Source of the DNA: Mugil cephalus
Taxonomy: Eukaryota > Chordata > Actinopteri > Mugiliformes > Mugilidae
Direction of reading: 5' to 3'
DNA length: 64,000 nucleotides
NCBI RefSeq assembly: GCF_022458985.1
Contig: NC_061774.1
Location: 9,972,616 to 10,036,615 of the forward strand
The position numbers were made by a program, and so were the translations under genes. A model generated the notes under the pieces. That model worked only from the letters and a program-made list of their open reading frames with translations, did no database searches and was not told the origin of the DNA. Of the stretch, positions 25,217 to 37,351 are shown piece after piece; position 1 is the stretch's first letter; each line of letters opens with the position of its first letter.

Positions 25217-26337
25217 CCCCATGAATACCTGTTAGTCGACCTGAGCCATTTAACTTCTCTGCCATTTCCCTCATGTGTTCAGTCACACTGTAATACCTAA
25301 CAAAAAGAGTTCAGGGTTACTGCTAGATAGGAATTATTTTTGTTGCATTTTACAGATAACAACTGAGCGGATTAAATCATGCCATTGTTATGACTTTTTT
25401 TTTTCTTTAATTGTGCACTCGGAGGTCCATCCAGTCTGCCCGTGAAGAAAGATCACAATTAATAGTAATTGTTTGCCATTTAAAATGAAGGTTCACATTC
25501 AAAGCATATGATCCACCAGCTGTTGATCCCCTCTGTCTGTTTACGACTCTTCAATAATTCATTCCATCCATCTCTTAAGCCAAGCACTTAAATCAGCTAA
25601 GAGCTCGACCTCCTTTACTCGTGCCACATTTCATATCTGGGGTGATCTCGCCATAAATCGTCCATTGTTTCTTGATACATTTTTTTTTTTTTTTCCCCCA
25701 ATGCCACAAATCTTCTTCTCATGACAATTTCATTCTTATCTGTCCTGTCCTTGAATTTGTGTGCATGGAGATGAATCATAATCATCAAACTGGAAGGGAT
25801 CAGGTCGTTCGCCTGCTGTACAAGGAGGGGGATTTTCAGCTGTTGTTTTGAACAAAGTTGGCGATGAGAAACATTTCAGGGGGCTGAACCAATGGTGGTT
25901 TGTGGATCATCCTGTTGATGTGCTTTCTTTGTTTTATCAAGTTATTTTCCCAACATTGTTTACTAGATTATTTTTAATGCACTTGAGGAAGAGTCAAAAA
26001 TTGTATAGATTATCATGTGTTCCTAGGTATTGGGACAGTCCAGGATTTCCACTGTGTTGTTTGGATCTTAAGGTGAGGTTTCCACTGAGCACTCAAAGAC
26101 ACCGAATGATATTCTGGAGACTGGTTCATGTCCTGTCTAGTCAAGTCATTTGACCTTTTTTTTTTAAAGGGTTTTGTTTTGTGAGTTTGTCTCCTTGATT
26201 GATTTTATGATCATAAGTGTACATGTTGCTGCATTTTGTTGGTGATGGCTTGAACTGGTGGAAATGGAAGTGAAGGACTGGACTTCAGCTGTCAATCAAA
26301 GTTGTCAGATGTACTCAAAAAGATGAGACCAAGTGAA

Positions 26338-26343
26338 AATAAA
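26338..26343 (+). terminator. ganab polyadenylation signal
   Basis: AATAAA followed within 20 bases by an A-rich run, 1.37 kb after the ganab stop and about 300 bases before the prpf39 start codon. The intervening region has no coding exon, so it is read as 3' UTR plus a short intergenic gap. Confidence 0.6.
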
Positions 26344-26609
26344 GTTGACCAAATGTTAAAAAAAAACAAAAAACAGACTTGTTTTCATTGTATTAAGATG
26401 GTTATGTATAATAAAAAGTAAAAATCATGTTATCAAAAGCTCATATAAATTTTAAATGTGTGAAGATGTTTTAAAAATAAATGTCTGCATTACGATTTTT
26501 TTTCAAAAATAGTTTGTTTCTGAATAATATAAAGCAGGACAGTTTAAATTAATTAGTATTTTATGTAAAGTTCAGTTAAATTTACCTCCGGTGTCTTGTC
26601 GCGCGTGAA

Positions 26610-26617
26610 TGACGTCA
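26610..26617. promoter_or_regulatory. Perfect CRE palindrome (TGACGTCA) at the prpf39 promoter
   Basis: TGACGTCA lies 20 bases before the prpf39 ATG, which itself is in CATCATGGCGGC, a YY1-type sequence. CREB/ATF proteins bind this palindrome. Being so close to the ATG, it is probably near or just downstream of the transcription start. Confidence 0.6.
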
Positions 26618-26636
26618 CCAAGAGGGTTTTTCCATC

Positions 26637-29600
26637 ATGGCGGCCGAGGGCTGTGAGGAGATGAGCGGCAACGGGGAGCTCGGAGAGTCTCCAGGTAGTC
26701 TGATTGACCTTTAATGAATGTAGTAGTCACAGCTCGCCGTCGTTTTACGGACACTGCAGAGCTTTGGTTTCATCTGCAGGCGTTTTAAATAAAACTTCCG
26801 ATCGGACGCATTTTCAGGTCAAGCATGACAAGCTAAGCTAAGCTAAGCTGCTCTCAGCTCCACACAGCACGAAAAGAGACAGTCTCCTTCTAACTAACTT
26901 TAACTAATTTACTTCCCAGGCTTCCTCGAGGTGGCTGGCATCTGCAGCTTCGCTTTTGTTACAAGTTATTTGATTTATACCCACTAGAACCCAGTGGTCC
27001 CACAAACAGCGTCTAAACTCTTGACTGTTATTTTTAAATGAATCAAACATACCTGTGACAGGAGGGTTTCTGTGAAAATTAAAGCACATCTGCTCGTGTT
27101 TAATTGCTTGTGGGATCTTCTAGTCGCGTTTATTAACCAGCTTAAGACCATATTGGTTGATGAATTAGAAATGGGTTCAGCGTGGTTTCTGTTACCATGG
27201 CACTGGCTAAGAAGAACTAGAAAGTTGATGAATTACATGACAAAAAGGCTCTGAATTCTCCTTCACAAGAAAAGCAAAAGCATTCATAACAGACAGAAAT
27301 ACAGACGAGCTGAGTCATTTAATGTTTTGTGTTTTGTGAGAGATGCTGTGATTCACTGGTTTATAACCACTGTCAACTGATGAAATGATAAAAGGTTTCA
27401 GGATGAGTGATGATATTAAGGAAACATTACAGAGTTCTCTGTGATGTGATCAGTCTCTTCCCTTTTTAGAAATAAATCTAAATCTAAAAGTTCAGGTTGA
27501 GCCAGTTGTAAACATCACACTGGCAACTCGTAAAGGCAATTAACTCTCATACACAGTCAATGAAAAAACATCCTTAGTAGAATAATAATAATAATAGAAT
27601 AATACTGCTGGAGTGGAAATCACCTTTTACACTAATAGCATGTTTGTGACTCAAAGACACTTGGAAAATGTGAGTCTGTTAGGGGCTCTGTGATTAACTA
27701 CATGGATAAATGATGCGTTTACAACTGATGCACACTTTACCAAATACAGTGCTGTTTTTTTTGGGGGGGGGTGGAGGTTAAAAATGTGTATAAAGTATAA
27801 GATGAGCCCTGAATGTGAATGTTTATTGTTTTTCATTGCACCAGTTGAATGAATAAAGACATTTATCAGTAGAAATCAAGTGATTACTAATGTGAATCAG
27901 TCGCTGTTGATTATTTTATCCCGGTAACGTATGATGCATTTCAGTGTCATGGATCTCATGGTTGGTAGAGACTGTCACACTGACTCATTTTCACATTGTC
28001 TTCACATAGAGATCACAGCTTACCTAAACGTGTTTAACATAAAAGCAGCTAGTGACCTTCACTTACATTTATGGTATTGCCCTTCTTCTCTTTAGACATG
28101 GAAGCTTCTGAGGTCCCTGCGCCGCCTCCGATGGAGATGGCCGAGGTGTCAGAAGAGAACGGCGGTACAGCCACGGCCCCCGACGCTCCCGTAGACCCTG
28201 ACCCTACGTCCTTCCCCATGCCCCCGGCTGCAGAGGATGAGGAGGGGGAGATGCCCGCGGACTTTGAGCGTCTGTGGAAGGTCGCTCATGATAATCCCCA
28301 AGATTTCACCAGCTGGACAGATCTGCTGCAATACTGCGAACAAGAGGTGTGTGTGCGGGTGTTGATGAGAAGAGCCGGCGCAGTCCGGACACATTATCAT
28401 GTCACTTGTAGCCACAGTTACAATTTTTCTCTCATCTGTCCAGAGTCACGTCACAGCTTCACGCAGATCGTTAGAGGCCTTCCTCGTTCGCTACCCGCTC
28501 TGCTACGGCTACTGGAAGAAGTTTGCGGACCTGGAGCGTCGTGCGGGTTTTAACGACAAAGCAGAGGAGGTAAAACAGAAGAATGTTTGTATTTATTTCA
28601 ATTTCCTTTCACCGCTTTTTGAACTATTAACATTTTTGCTTGTGGTGTGTTGTCAGGTTTGTATCCAGGGTCTTCAGGCTATCCCTCTGAGTGTAGATCT
28701 GTGGATCCACTACATCAATCTGCTGCTGGGGACACTGAACATGAACCTGCCTGAGTCACCGCAGAAGATTCGCAGGTGAGTAGACATCTTCACATACACT
28801 CTGGAGACAGAGCATCATATTCTATCATGTAAAGATTGGCAGCAGAGTAAATTAATTTGACAAGCTGTAATGCTCGAATCACAATGAAGATGATGTTAGC
28901 TAAGCTGAAGTGTCCACTCCTCTAGACCCCCTTCATGGCCTACGCCACTGTGATGTCACAATGTTAGGTGGAGGCAGAACAGAGGGAAGCTTGAGGTGAA
29001 CATTGTCACTTTCAACCATGAAAATGTCGACTTGATGTATTTTTTGGTGCCAAAACCCAAAAATCACATACCAGCCACTGCCAGTCATAGACAACTTTGG
29101 ACCAGACTTCGTCCCCTCTGTGTCCTCCTTTGGTCAAATCCTCCATCCAATGAATGAGAGTGTAGGAGTCGGTGAATATATTCTCCATCACTCAGAGTCA
29201 ACTTTTTAGGGGTTTTTAAGGTCTCTGGGAGTGAATGTATTCATATATTCTCTAAAATACGCGTTTTCCTCGTTCATTGGTGCCAAAACAGTGTCTTGAA
29301 ATATGCTAACTGCCGTTTACAAGCTATCGTGCTTGAGATGTTTTGCATCCAGTTAAGCCACGCCCCTCGAAAAACATCACATTGTTTACAAACTGTGAAG
29401 GGGTCTTTATGTTATTTTTATTAACACTTTGTCACTCAGTGAATGTAGTTATTAGTTGAACATGTCTTAAACCTAAAGTAGTTCCAATGAAATCTGACAC
29501 AGAAGACCAGGAAGTAGTTTTTCTGTTTTTATTCACTTTCCGACCTCCACCCTCAGCGTGTTTGAGAATGCGATTGCGGCAGCAGGGCTGGACTTCCACT

Positions 29601-32600
29601 CAGACCGGCTATGGGATCTGTATGTTGAGTGGGAGAAGGAGCAGGGGAACATGAAGAACGCAACAGCCGTCCTGGACAGAGCCCTCACAGTCCCCACCCA
29701 GCTCTACAACACCCACTACGACAAGTAAGACCTCCACCCAGTCTTCCAGTCATTGACTTAATATTTTCAGTTGCTGGTTCATTCAAACCTTCAGTCGGTA
29801 GCAGTGGTTTTAGACAAACACTTCGCTTTAATCTCACTCTGTGTCTTTCTCCTCCCGTCCTCCTGCCCTCCATCAGGTTCAAAGAACACCTGAACAACCA
29901 TGAGCCTAAGGAGGTGCTGTCCCCGGAGGAGTATGAGGAGCTGAGGACGTTGTGCCGTCAGAGCCAGAAGGCAGAGCGCGCTGAACAGGCGCAGGAGAAG
30001 GACGAGGAGAGGCCGCCGGGCGAGGAAGAGCCCGCCACACCGGAGGGCACAGACTCAGTGAGTAGCATCTACCTGCCTCACACAAATGAGCTCAAACACA
30101 TAATGTAGTTACTAGTGAGGTATACATCGAAGGCAAAATAGATTCTCCCCCGTGTGTTTAGGAGGAGCTGATGCAGAAGATTAGGGAGCAAGTGTTGGCT
30201 CGAAGGGACAAAGTTTACCAGGACAACGAGGGAGAAGTCCGGAAGAGATGGAACTTCGAAGACGCTGTAAGTTTCTGCTGTTTTCTTATTTCTCCGGCTC
30301 TTTAATCAAGAGAAATAGTTCGTAAGCGACACACACGCTTTGCTTGTCTCAAACCAAAAACCACCTACACCTTGGTGGCTGTGGTCCTGGGATCAGGGAG
30401 ATGATGATGGAAAACAAATCAGTTTTCAGAACGTTAAACTAACTCGGTTCCTGCTCTACCACCAGCACGAGATGTGATACTTTAATCTGAAGAGTGTCAA
30501 CGGTTTTACTGTAAAAAAACCAAACAATTAAATGCTATTTAAAAACAGCCACATGCACAAGAGCTTTGTCAAAAAATGGTGAAACGGCCCTATTCACATT
30601 CATAACTCCAAACTGGCCCGGTGGATGAGCGGCAAGTGTGTTTTACTTGAATTCACTGATGCGCCATTACATTCCGTCTTACACTTCACTACAAGTCAGA
30701 GGTAAACATTGTACTTTTTACACCACTATACTCATTTGACAGCTTTGACAGATTCAGGTTAATAATGAAGTATATTTTATAAAAAATGAAACCTTGATGT
30801 GATGAGACCGTATTGATCCTGGCAGCAACAGAATCAGCTCCCGACTTAAAGTGATGCATGATCAATGCCTCTATAAATAAAATCCAGCACCTAAAATGTT
30901 TCGCCCTGCATGGCACCCCTCTCAGCATCCTAAAAGACGCTGCTCTTCTGGTAGTTTTAGGACCTGTTTATGCTGTGAATGGCTCTCCATGATAAAGGAA
31001 ATAGAAATAAAACTCCTTATAAAAACGTAAACCCTGGCACAAACCACAGAGACACTGATGTACATGGGACTGATACTGAAATCAGCATTTAAAGAAAATT
31101 TATGAGGTAATTCACAGTTTTTACTTAAGAAATCACTGCCAATAGGCATGGGATTAAGATTCCAGATAACTATAAAGTCCTGTCTGAACGGGGCTAAAAA
31201 CAGGATTAGAATTGGGATTTAAGAGACCAAAACATAAAGAAAAGAAAATATTTAATTCAACCTTCAAGAGGTATCAGATATCCAATTTGAGTTGAGCGGC
31301 AGAATTCCTCAACTCCTTTTTCCGTTGCATATTTGTCCATAATGAAGTTGCACTCTACAGCTCCGCTTTCCTTTCCCTTCAGATCAAGCGGCCGTACTTC
31401 CACGTCAAGCCCCTCGACCGCATCCAGCTCCGCGCCTGGCACTCGTACCTGGACTGGGAGGTCGCTCAGCTCCACAGCAACGCCGCGGACGCCACCCAAA
31501 GTGAATACGCGCAAGGTGACGACGCCGTCAGCTGTCACGTGCGTTACGCGCTGAAGCTTTCATAGCTTTTAACGCTGCCGTTTTCCTGCTAGAACCGAAC
31601 CAGGCGACCACAGAAGAGTCAGAGGTCACGTCCCAGCCCCGCGTGGAGTCGGAGGACGCTGCTGCCGTTGCCCGTGACGACCACAGAGTTCGCATCCTCT
31701 TTGAGCGCTGCTTGATCGCCTGTGCGCTGTATGAGGAGTTCTGGATCAGGGTAAGAAAAGAAACCTTTAGAGGAAGCATTTGTGAGAGTCGTATCTTGTG
31801 TGACGAGCCCTTGTGTTTGCGTTGCTCAGTACGTTCAGTACTTGGAGCCGCAGAGCGTGGACGAGGCCCGAGCCGTTTACAGACGAGCCTGCGAGATTCA
31901 CCTGGCTTACAAACCCAACATCCACATGCAGTGGGCCACGTTCGAGGAAAGGCACGGTACGACGAAACACCACACAGGCGCACACACACCATACAACTGT
32001 GGGTGCAAACAATAGAAATGAAAACAAGGCTCTATACGCCTCCTCCTCCCTCAGGTGACCTAACGGAGGCTCGGCGAGTGCTGGAGGCCCTGGAGAAGAT
32101 CGTGCCGGGTTTGGTGGTCGTGCGTCTCCGCAGGGCCGCTCTGGAGAGGCGAGCGGGCCAGCTGGAGCAGTCGGAGGCCCTGCTGAGGGAGGCGGTGGCC
32201 GAGTCCAAAGAGAAACCCACGTTACACGCTTTCTACTCCATCAAGCTGGCGCGCCTGCTCCTGAAACTGAGCAGGAACCCCAGCAGGGCCCGCAGTGTTT
32301 TACAGGAGGCCCTGGAGATCAGTCCGGTGAGATAATAAGTCCACGATAAACCCAACAAAGAAACCAGCCTTACTGTCACGTTTTTGATGAACCCTCATCG
32401 ATGTGGTCTCGCAGGATAACGACAAACTGCACTTGAACCTTTTGGAGCTGGAGGTGTCGGGGGACCCCTGGGCCTCGGCTGAGGCGGTGCAGGAGTGTGT
32501 GACGCGAGCCCTGGCAGCGCCGCTCGCCCCTCACACCAAGATCCTCCTCTCACAGCGAGGCCTGCAGTTCACAGAGGACTACAGCGACTCCATCCAGAGG

Positions 32601-33588
32601 TCAGCGTCAAACGGCAAATATTTACTAATCAACTCAGGTATATGAACCCGTGTATTGTGTTAATGTGATTGTTATTCTCTGCAGTGTGCTGTCTGTCTAT
32701 GAGGGACACCAGAAGCTGCTGAAGGAGCTGGGAGGAACAAAGAGGGGAGCAGAGAACGGGTGAGGAAGGAGTAACTAAACTTAAATGACGCTAAAGTGAA
32801 AATATGACACAGTTTGGTGAATGAGTCATTTCCCTAAACATAATTATTTTAAACAAATATCAATACACTTTTTTGTTTTTAGTCATTTAAATGTCATGGC
32901 TCCATGCTGTTCTTTTGAAATAAAGAATTCACAGTTATATATTATATGTGTCTGATTGACAGAGTTATTATATTATTTTAGCCATTTACTAAAACATACT
33001 GTAGTAACAGTTTTATAATAAATATGGACCTAAAGTGCAGAACTTCATCTCTAACTTTAAAGTCATTCACATCCAAACTGAAATTACTACCATTTCCAAA
33101 CGCACATCCCCTCTTTCCGTTGTTGAGAACGGTTTTGAAGTCAAATTAGATTTGAAGTCTGCATGAAAATTCTCTTCCTGAAGATTTGCTTTACTTTACG
33201 TTTTGATCTTGAAAGGGATGAGGATTCAGAGAAGCTGAGCAAAAGTGAAGACGGCTCGGCTGTCGCTGCGTCCGCGCAAGTCCCCCCCACGATGCCGCAC
33301 GTCCCCATCACCACGCCGCCGCCCCCCATGATGGGCGCCGACATGAGCACACAGGCCGGCTATGGAGCGTACAGCAGCTGGTACCAGGTGGGCCATCAGA
33401 TTGAACACTTTAAATACATATGGTGGTTGTTTTCACTCAGCGGGGTTTAATCTGACACATTGCAGTAAAAGATGTTCTGTTTATCTTACTTCCTGTTTGC
33501 TGTACTTTCCTTCCAGCAACCGCAATACGGCAGCTACGGCTACCAGAACACCTGGAACTACAACCAGGGCTACTATCCACCCAGCTAA
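26637..33588 (+). CDS. prpf39: Pre-mRNA-processing factor 39 (U1 snRNP-associated HAT-repeat protein)
   Basis: Nuclear splicing factor that helps U1 snRNP engage 5' splice sites; yeast uses a Prp39/Prp42 pair, animals a PRPF39 homodimer. Exons: 26637-26694, 28096-28346, 28444-28569, 28657-28775, 29557-29724, 29877-30057, 30162-30266, 31383-31515, 31593-31750, 31830-31956, 32055-32326, 32415-32599, 32685-32759, 33216-33387, 33517-33588. All phases agree and give 733 residues (human 669; the excess is in acidic N-terminal and linker parts). HAT-repeat signatures include [27 protein letters not shown]-type [43 protein letters not shown] and [10 protein letters not shown]. The tail is rich in Tyr and Gln, ending in [11 protein letters not shown], as in human. 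Intron 1 (26695-28095) shows no second gene. Confidence 0.95.
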
Positions 33589-34710
33589 AGAGAGCGAGAG
33601 TGGCACCAAAAGGCCGCGAGAAGCGGCCGAACAAGAAACTGCCCCCTGCAGGTCCACCTGCTCAAATATATCCCAGCATCCCCCTTTTCCTCTCCGTCCT
33701 CCCTCTTGAGTTACCTCACTGTCCTGGATCAGTGTAAATGAGGCGTTGGGCTCATCAAACACGTCCTGGCGTTTCAGTGTTGATTCTGAGGGGCAGGGGG
33801 AAAGACGATGAAGCGTTGACATTTTAATCAGAACTATTTTTGTATTTGTTGGCAAGCCGACCCCCTTTTCGCTCATGTTTTGATGTCATCCAGTTTGTCC
33901 AGCTTTACAGGTGATGTATAATTGACATTTTATACCATTCCACTGAGTAGGCTATGTTGTTTTTTTCTAATGTATATAAAGGTGTTTTATAGTGTGTTAC
34001 AGAGCTCTTGTGTGTCGTGTGTTTGTGTGCTTGTGCTTCACGTTGAGGGTGAAAGATCGGCCGTGACAGTCGCTCACTGTGAAACTAAAAACTGTTTCCG
34101 AGGAAACAGGATCGTTTACCGTTTGTTTTTACATGTCAGGAAGAACAGAAAAGGGCACGTTCAAGTAGGGCAAGCACTCACATCATCTTTTCTTTTTAAG
34201 CTAGCAGCACGGCTCCAGGGTTGATATATCACAATGGAGCCTACTTCAAACCGGTGTCTGTTACGGCAGCGCCACCTTGTGGTTCTGATTCATCTCACTC
34301 CCATGGTGATCCTCTTTTTTTTTTCTTTTTTTTTTTTTGTCTTGCACAATCATCAGGTCCAAATTCGAAGCCATCTCGTACTTTGATTGATTACCTGCGA
34401 AACTAATGCAATTCTCTACAGGTTCAGTTGTACTTTGTGTTTAACAGATTAGGTACAAGCTTTGCTGAGATGGTGAACATGAACATGGTATTTATTATAT
34501 CTGCTTGACGTCAGCCCATTAGTATCGTCAGTTAGCGTAGTATTTAGTCCAACACAAAGAGTCTCACAAAGCTGTGTCATGCCTTCGTCAGCCCTCTATG
34601 CCAAGACATCTTGGGAGTGCTTGCACTGCTTAGACAAACTTGTTGGACTTTTGCTCCCGGCTGGTGGCGCCTCACAAGGACCTCCAAGAGATTTACTGTA
34701 GTCGTAAAGC

Positions 34711-34716
34711 AATAAA
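34711..34716 (+). terminator. Likely prpf39 polyadenylation signal
   Basis: AATAAA about 1.1 kb after the prpf39 stop. Another AATAAA near 34925 is an alternative. The 3' UTR includes a T-rich tract at 34315-34339 and no coding exon. Confidence 0.45.
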
Positions 34717-35274
34717 CAGCGTTTGCTCATTTCTTTCGGTTTCACGATGAATTATTCAGTCAGCAGGTTTTGGGAGCTGTCGTTTGCTTTTACTAAAGAC
34801 ATTTTGAATTGTGACAGAAAGGGAAATGTTGCTAATTACATGAACAATAACTCCCAGTTATAAACTGATCTAAGTGTACAGTGCATCCGTGTTGGTCTTT
34901 TATCTTCCCCAGTTTTACATGGTTCAATAAAAGGCCTGGAATTAACTGTGCTGCATAAAAACGGGAGAAGTCAAGTATGATAAAAGTTTTATTGTCAGTT
35001 TTCATTAATCCTTCTTTTTTTTCCCCCTCTGACTCACTCCTGTCCCACACTGAGATAATGGAAAGCATTGAAATGGCCTTTCTACTGTCGCACCACAAGG
35101 AGCTGCCGTGCTGCAAAACATCACGACTTTGAAATGTGTGTATTTTAATCATCTGTATTTGTGTGTGATTACATGTGTTAATTTAAAGGATGATGCTGTT
35201 CAGATTCTGCAGTTTTATTGCGACAGTTTGCATGAAAAGACCAAAACAAACATGTTAGTGAGAAGCCATCACAA

Positions 35275-35478
35275 ACACAAGTCACAAGACAGTTCATTAG
35301 GTACGCTAGTAATAAACTACGTCCTGGAAAATGATCATTCAGTTGTATCACCACCTTTCTTGTGAGGTTTTAGCACACACAACATTATAACAGTCATGAA
35401 GCCAAGAGTTGGTGCAGGAACGTTAGATTTGAATGACTCAATATTAGTGTACCTAATGAATTGGCGAGTGAGTGTTGT
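35275..35478. mobile_element. Tc1-like MITE
   Basis: Inverted ends TTCATTAGGTACGCTAGTAA (from 35293) and ATTAGTGTACCTAATGAA (to 35460) bound about 170 bases. On the right the match to a fish Tc1 terminus continues as TTGGCGAGTGAGTGT. There is no coding capacity; it reads as an internal-deletion derivative. Confidence 0.65.
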
Positions 35479-35570
35479 AAACATCAATCAAACAGGCCTA
35501 AATTGTGCCTGGGGACTATTTTCAACCTCGGATTCGTTTATTTCTGACTGATAGCGTATGTCGGATCAGA

Positions 35571-36615
35571 GGCCTGTATCACAAAGCAGGATTACGGGTT
35601 AAGCGAGTTAACTTCAGGGTTAACCCTGGGTTTACGGTATCACGAAGCTGGATTCATTCTTATCGAGCTGCGTTACCACAGTAACTTTGGTTACGGTAAC
35701 TACCACGGAACGGCTAACCTGCTTCGGGTCAGGGTAACTTTCAGGATTTATCTGGAAGGCTCCACCCAAAGCCAAAGAATCACGAGCCCCTTCATTGGAT
35801 GACCTGATTGAGATTAGAGCCCAAATCAACAGAAGAGCGTTACAGCGTGAACGCATCTTCCAGGACATAACCACACAAAGAAGAGGATATTTTAGCCATT
35901 CGTCCCCGCTCAGCTCAAACACAGTTTAAAGTCAGGATAATTTAATTCAGGCCAACAACTTGATATATTGATATGATGTAACTGGGGAATCAGCTTCCAT
36001 CTTTATTGTAGCCCATGTAACATTATAGAATTAAGAAATCCAACTCCCCAGATGAAATAATATGTGCTTGGTTTTTATCTGCTCCCACGTTCTTTTTACT
36101 CCAGAGGTTTTACATCTGGGGGAATCTGACTAATTGTCATACTCGCGGTTCATCAATGCAGCGCAGTCATTGGGATTCGTGACTTCGTTAAATGTAAACT
36201 AATTGAGCCATTTGTGTAATTTGTGCATTTATGCAATCTGCAATCCTTTACCACGCCTTAAGGCGTCTCTTCGATGCAGCCGCAGTGTTTGACTTTTTGA
36301 GATTATCCAGTGAGATTTACTTTTTCTTCTTCATATTTGAGTAGAATCAGTCTTTGCTCCTCGTAGGAGACGTGTGCTGTCCCATTTGCTGGCGGATCAG
36401 CGCTCATGATTGTGAGTGTTCTGCTGCCTTGGATCCCGCCCTTATACCGTGCGCGTTCACCGATTCACAACAAGACAAACCTGGATTGAGTTAACGACTT
36501 GATAACCAGCATCGTGACACCGCTTATATCACCATATCGTCACTGTTCTGGATAAGTTCAGCTGGATAAGTTGGAGTAAAGCCGGTTAAATTGAGCTCCC
36601 TACGTGATACAGGCC
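35571..36615. mobile_element. 1.05-kb DNA transposon with GGCCTGTATCAC inverted ends
   Basis: The left end GGCCTGTATCAC at 35571 is mirrored by GTGATACAGGCC ending at 36615. Both sides are flanked by TCAGA, a candidate 5-bp target duplication. A second copy of the motif (GGTATCACGAAGC) lies inside at 35636. A plus-strand open stretch reads DDLIEIRAQINRRALQRERI, weakly like a PIF/Harbinger or ISL2EU protein remnant, but too short to classify. It lies in the intergenic gap between the converging prpf39 and ubxn1 genes. Non-autonomous in this copy. Confidence 0.7.
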
Positions 36616-36815
36616 TCAGATCTGATGGTGTTAGAGCCGTACCAAGCGTAAATTAAACAGAAATACACATTTGCAGGATTAGTCAGTTGTTGGTTAGTTG
36701 TTTTTGTTGTTCAGTGAGTTGTTTTAATGAAATCTTTTAATAAAAATAGTACAGAATATTTTGAATAAATGAATGAATGTCACAGGTGACCATGTCATCT
36801 CTTCTCCAAGTCAGC

Positions 36816-36821
36816 TTTATT
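36816..36821 (-). terminator. Likely ubxn1 polyadenylation signal
   Basis: TTTATT on the plus strand is AATAAA on the minus strand, 0.53 kb past the ubxn1 stop. Position-based inference. Confidence 0.5.
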
Positions 36822-37351
36822 GTAAGTAGATTTTTTTTGTGACTATGTAGACATAACAATATATCTTAACTTATAAAAAAGAAAACTGGCAAAGTAGAAC
36901 TGCACAAAATCAGGAAGATCGTGGGAATTAAATTTAAGGCCCTTTCAGAACCACTTGTGTAGTACTTTGCTATGTATCAGGTTAAAAGTGAATGATTTTT
37001 TTTTTTTTCATGTTTTTATTAATGTGTTGTTCGACTGACGACGGTTGCTCCTTAACTCAGTATCAGTCAGAAGCCAACTTTTTTCCATTTGAACGGTAAA
37101 GGTCAACGTCACACTCACTGCAACCACCAGCCCTCAGAGATGGCCACAGGCTGCACTCAGTCAGTCTTCAAGAATTATTTTCCTCACATCTCCATTTTAA
37201 GAGATCCTAGATATTGTCTGAATGCAGCCTCCCGCTACAGCTCTGCTTTGGTTCACTGAGCTGGCTTACTGAGTGATACTGATAGATGGCAGCTCTGTCT
37301 CTGGTGTAGTGGAAGTGGTGAGGTAGGCTCACTGAGTAGATCTTCCTGTTC

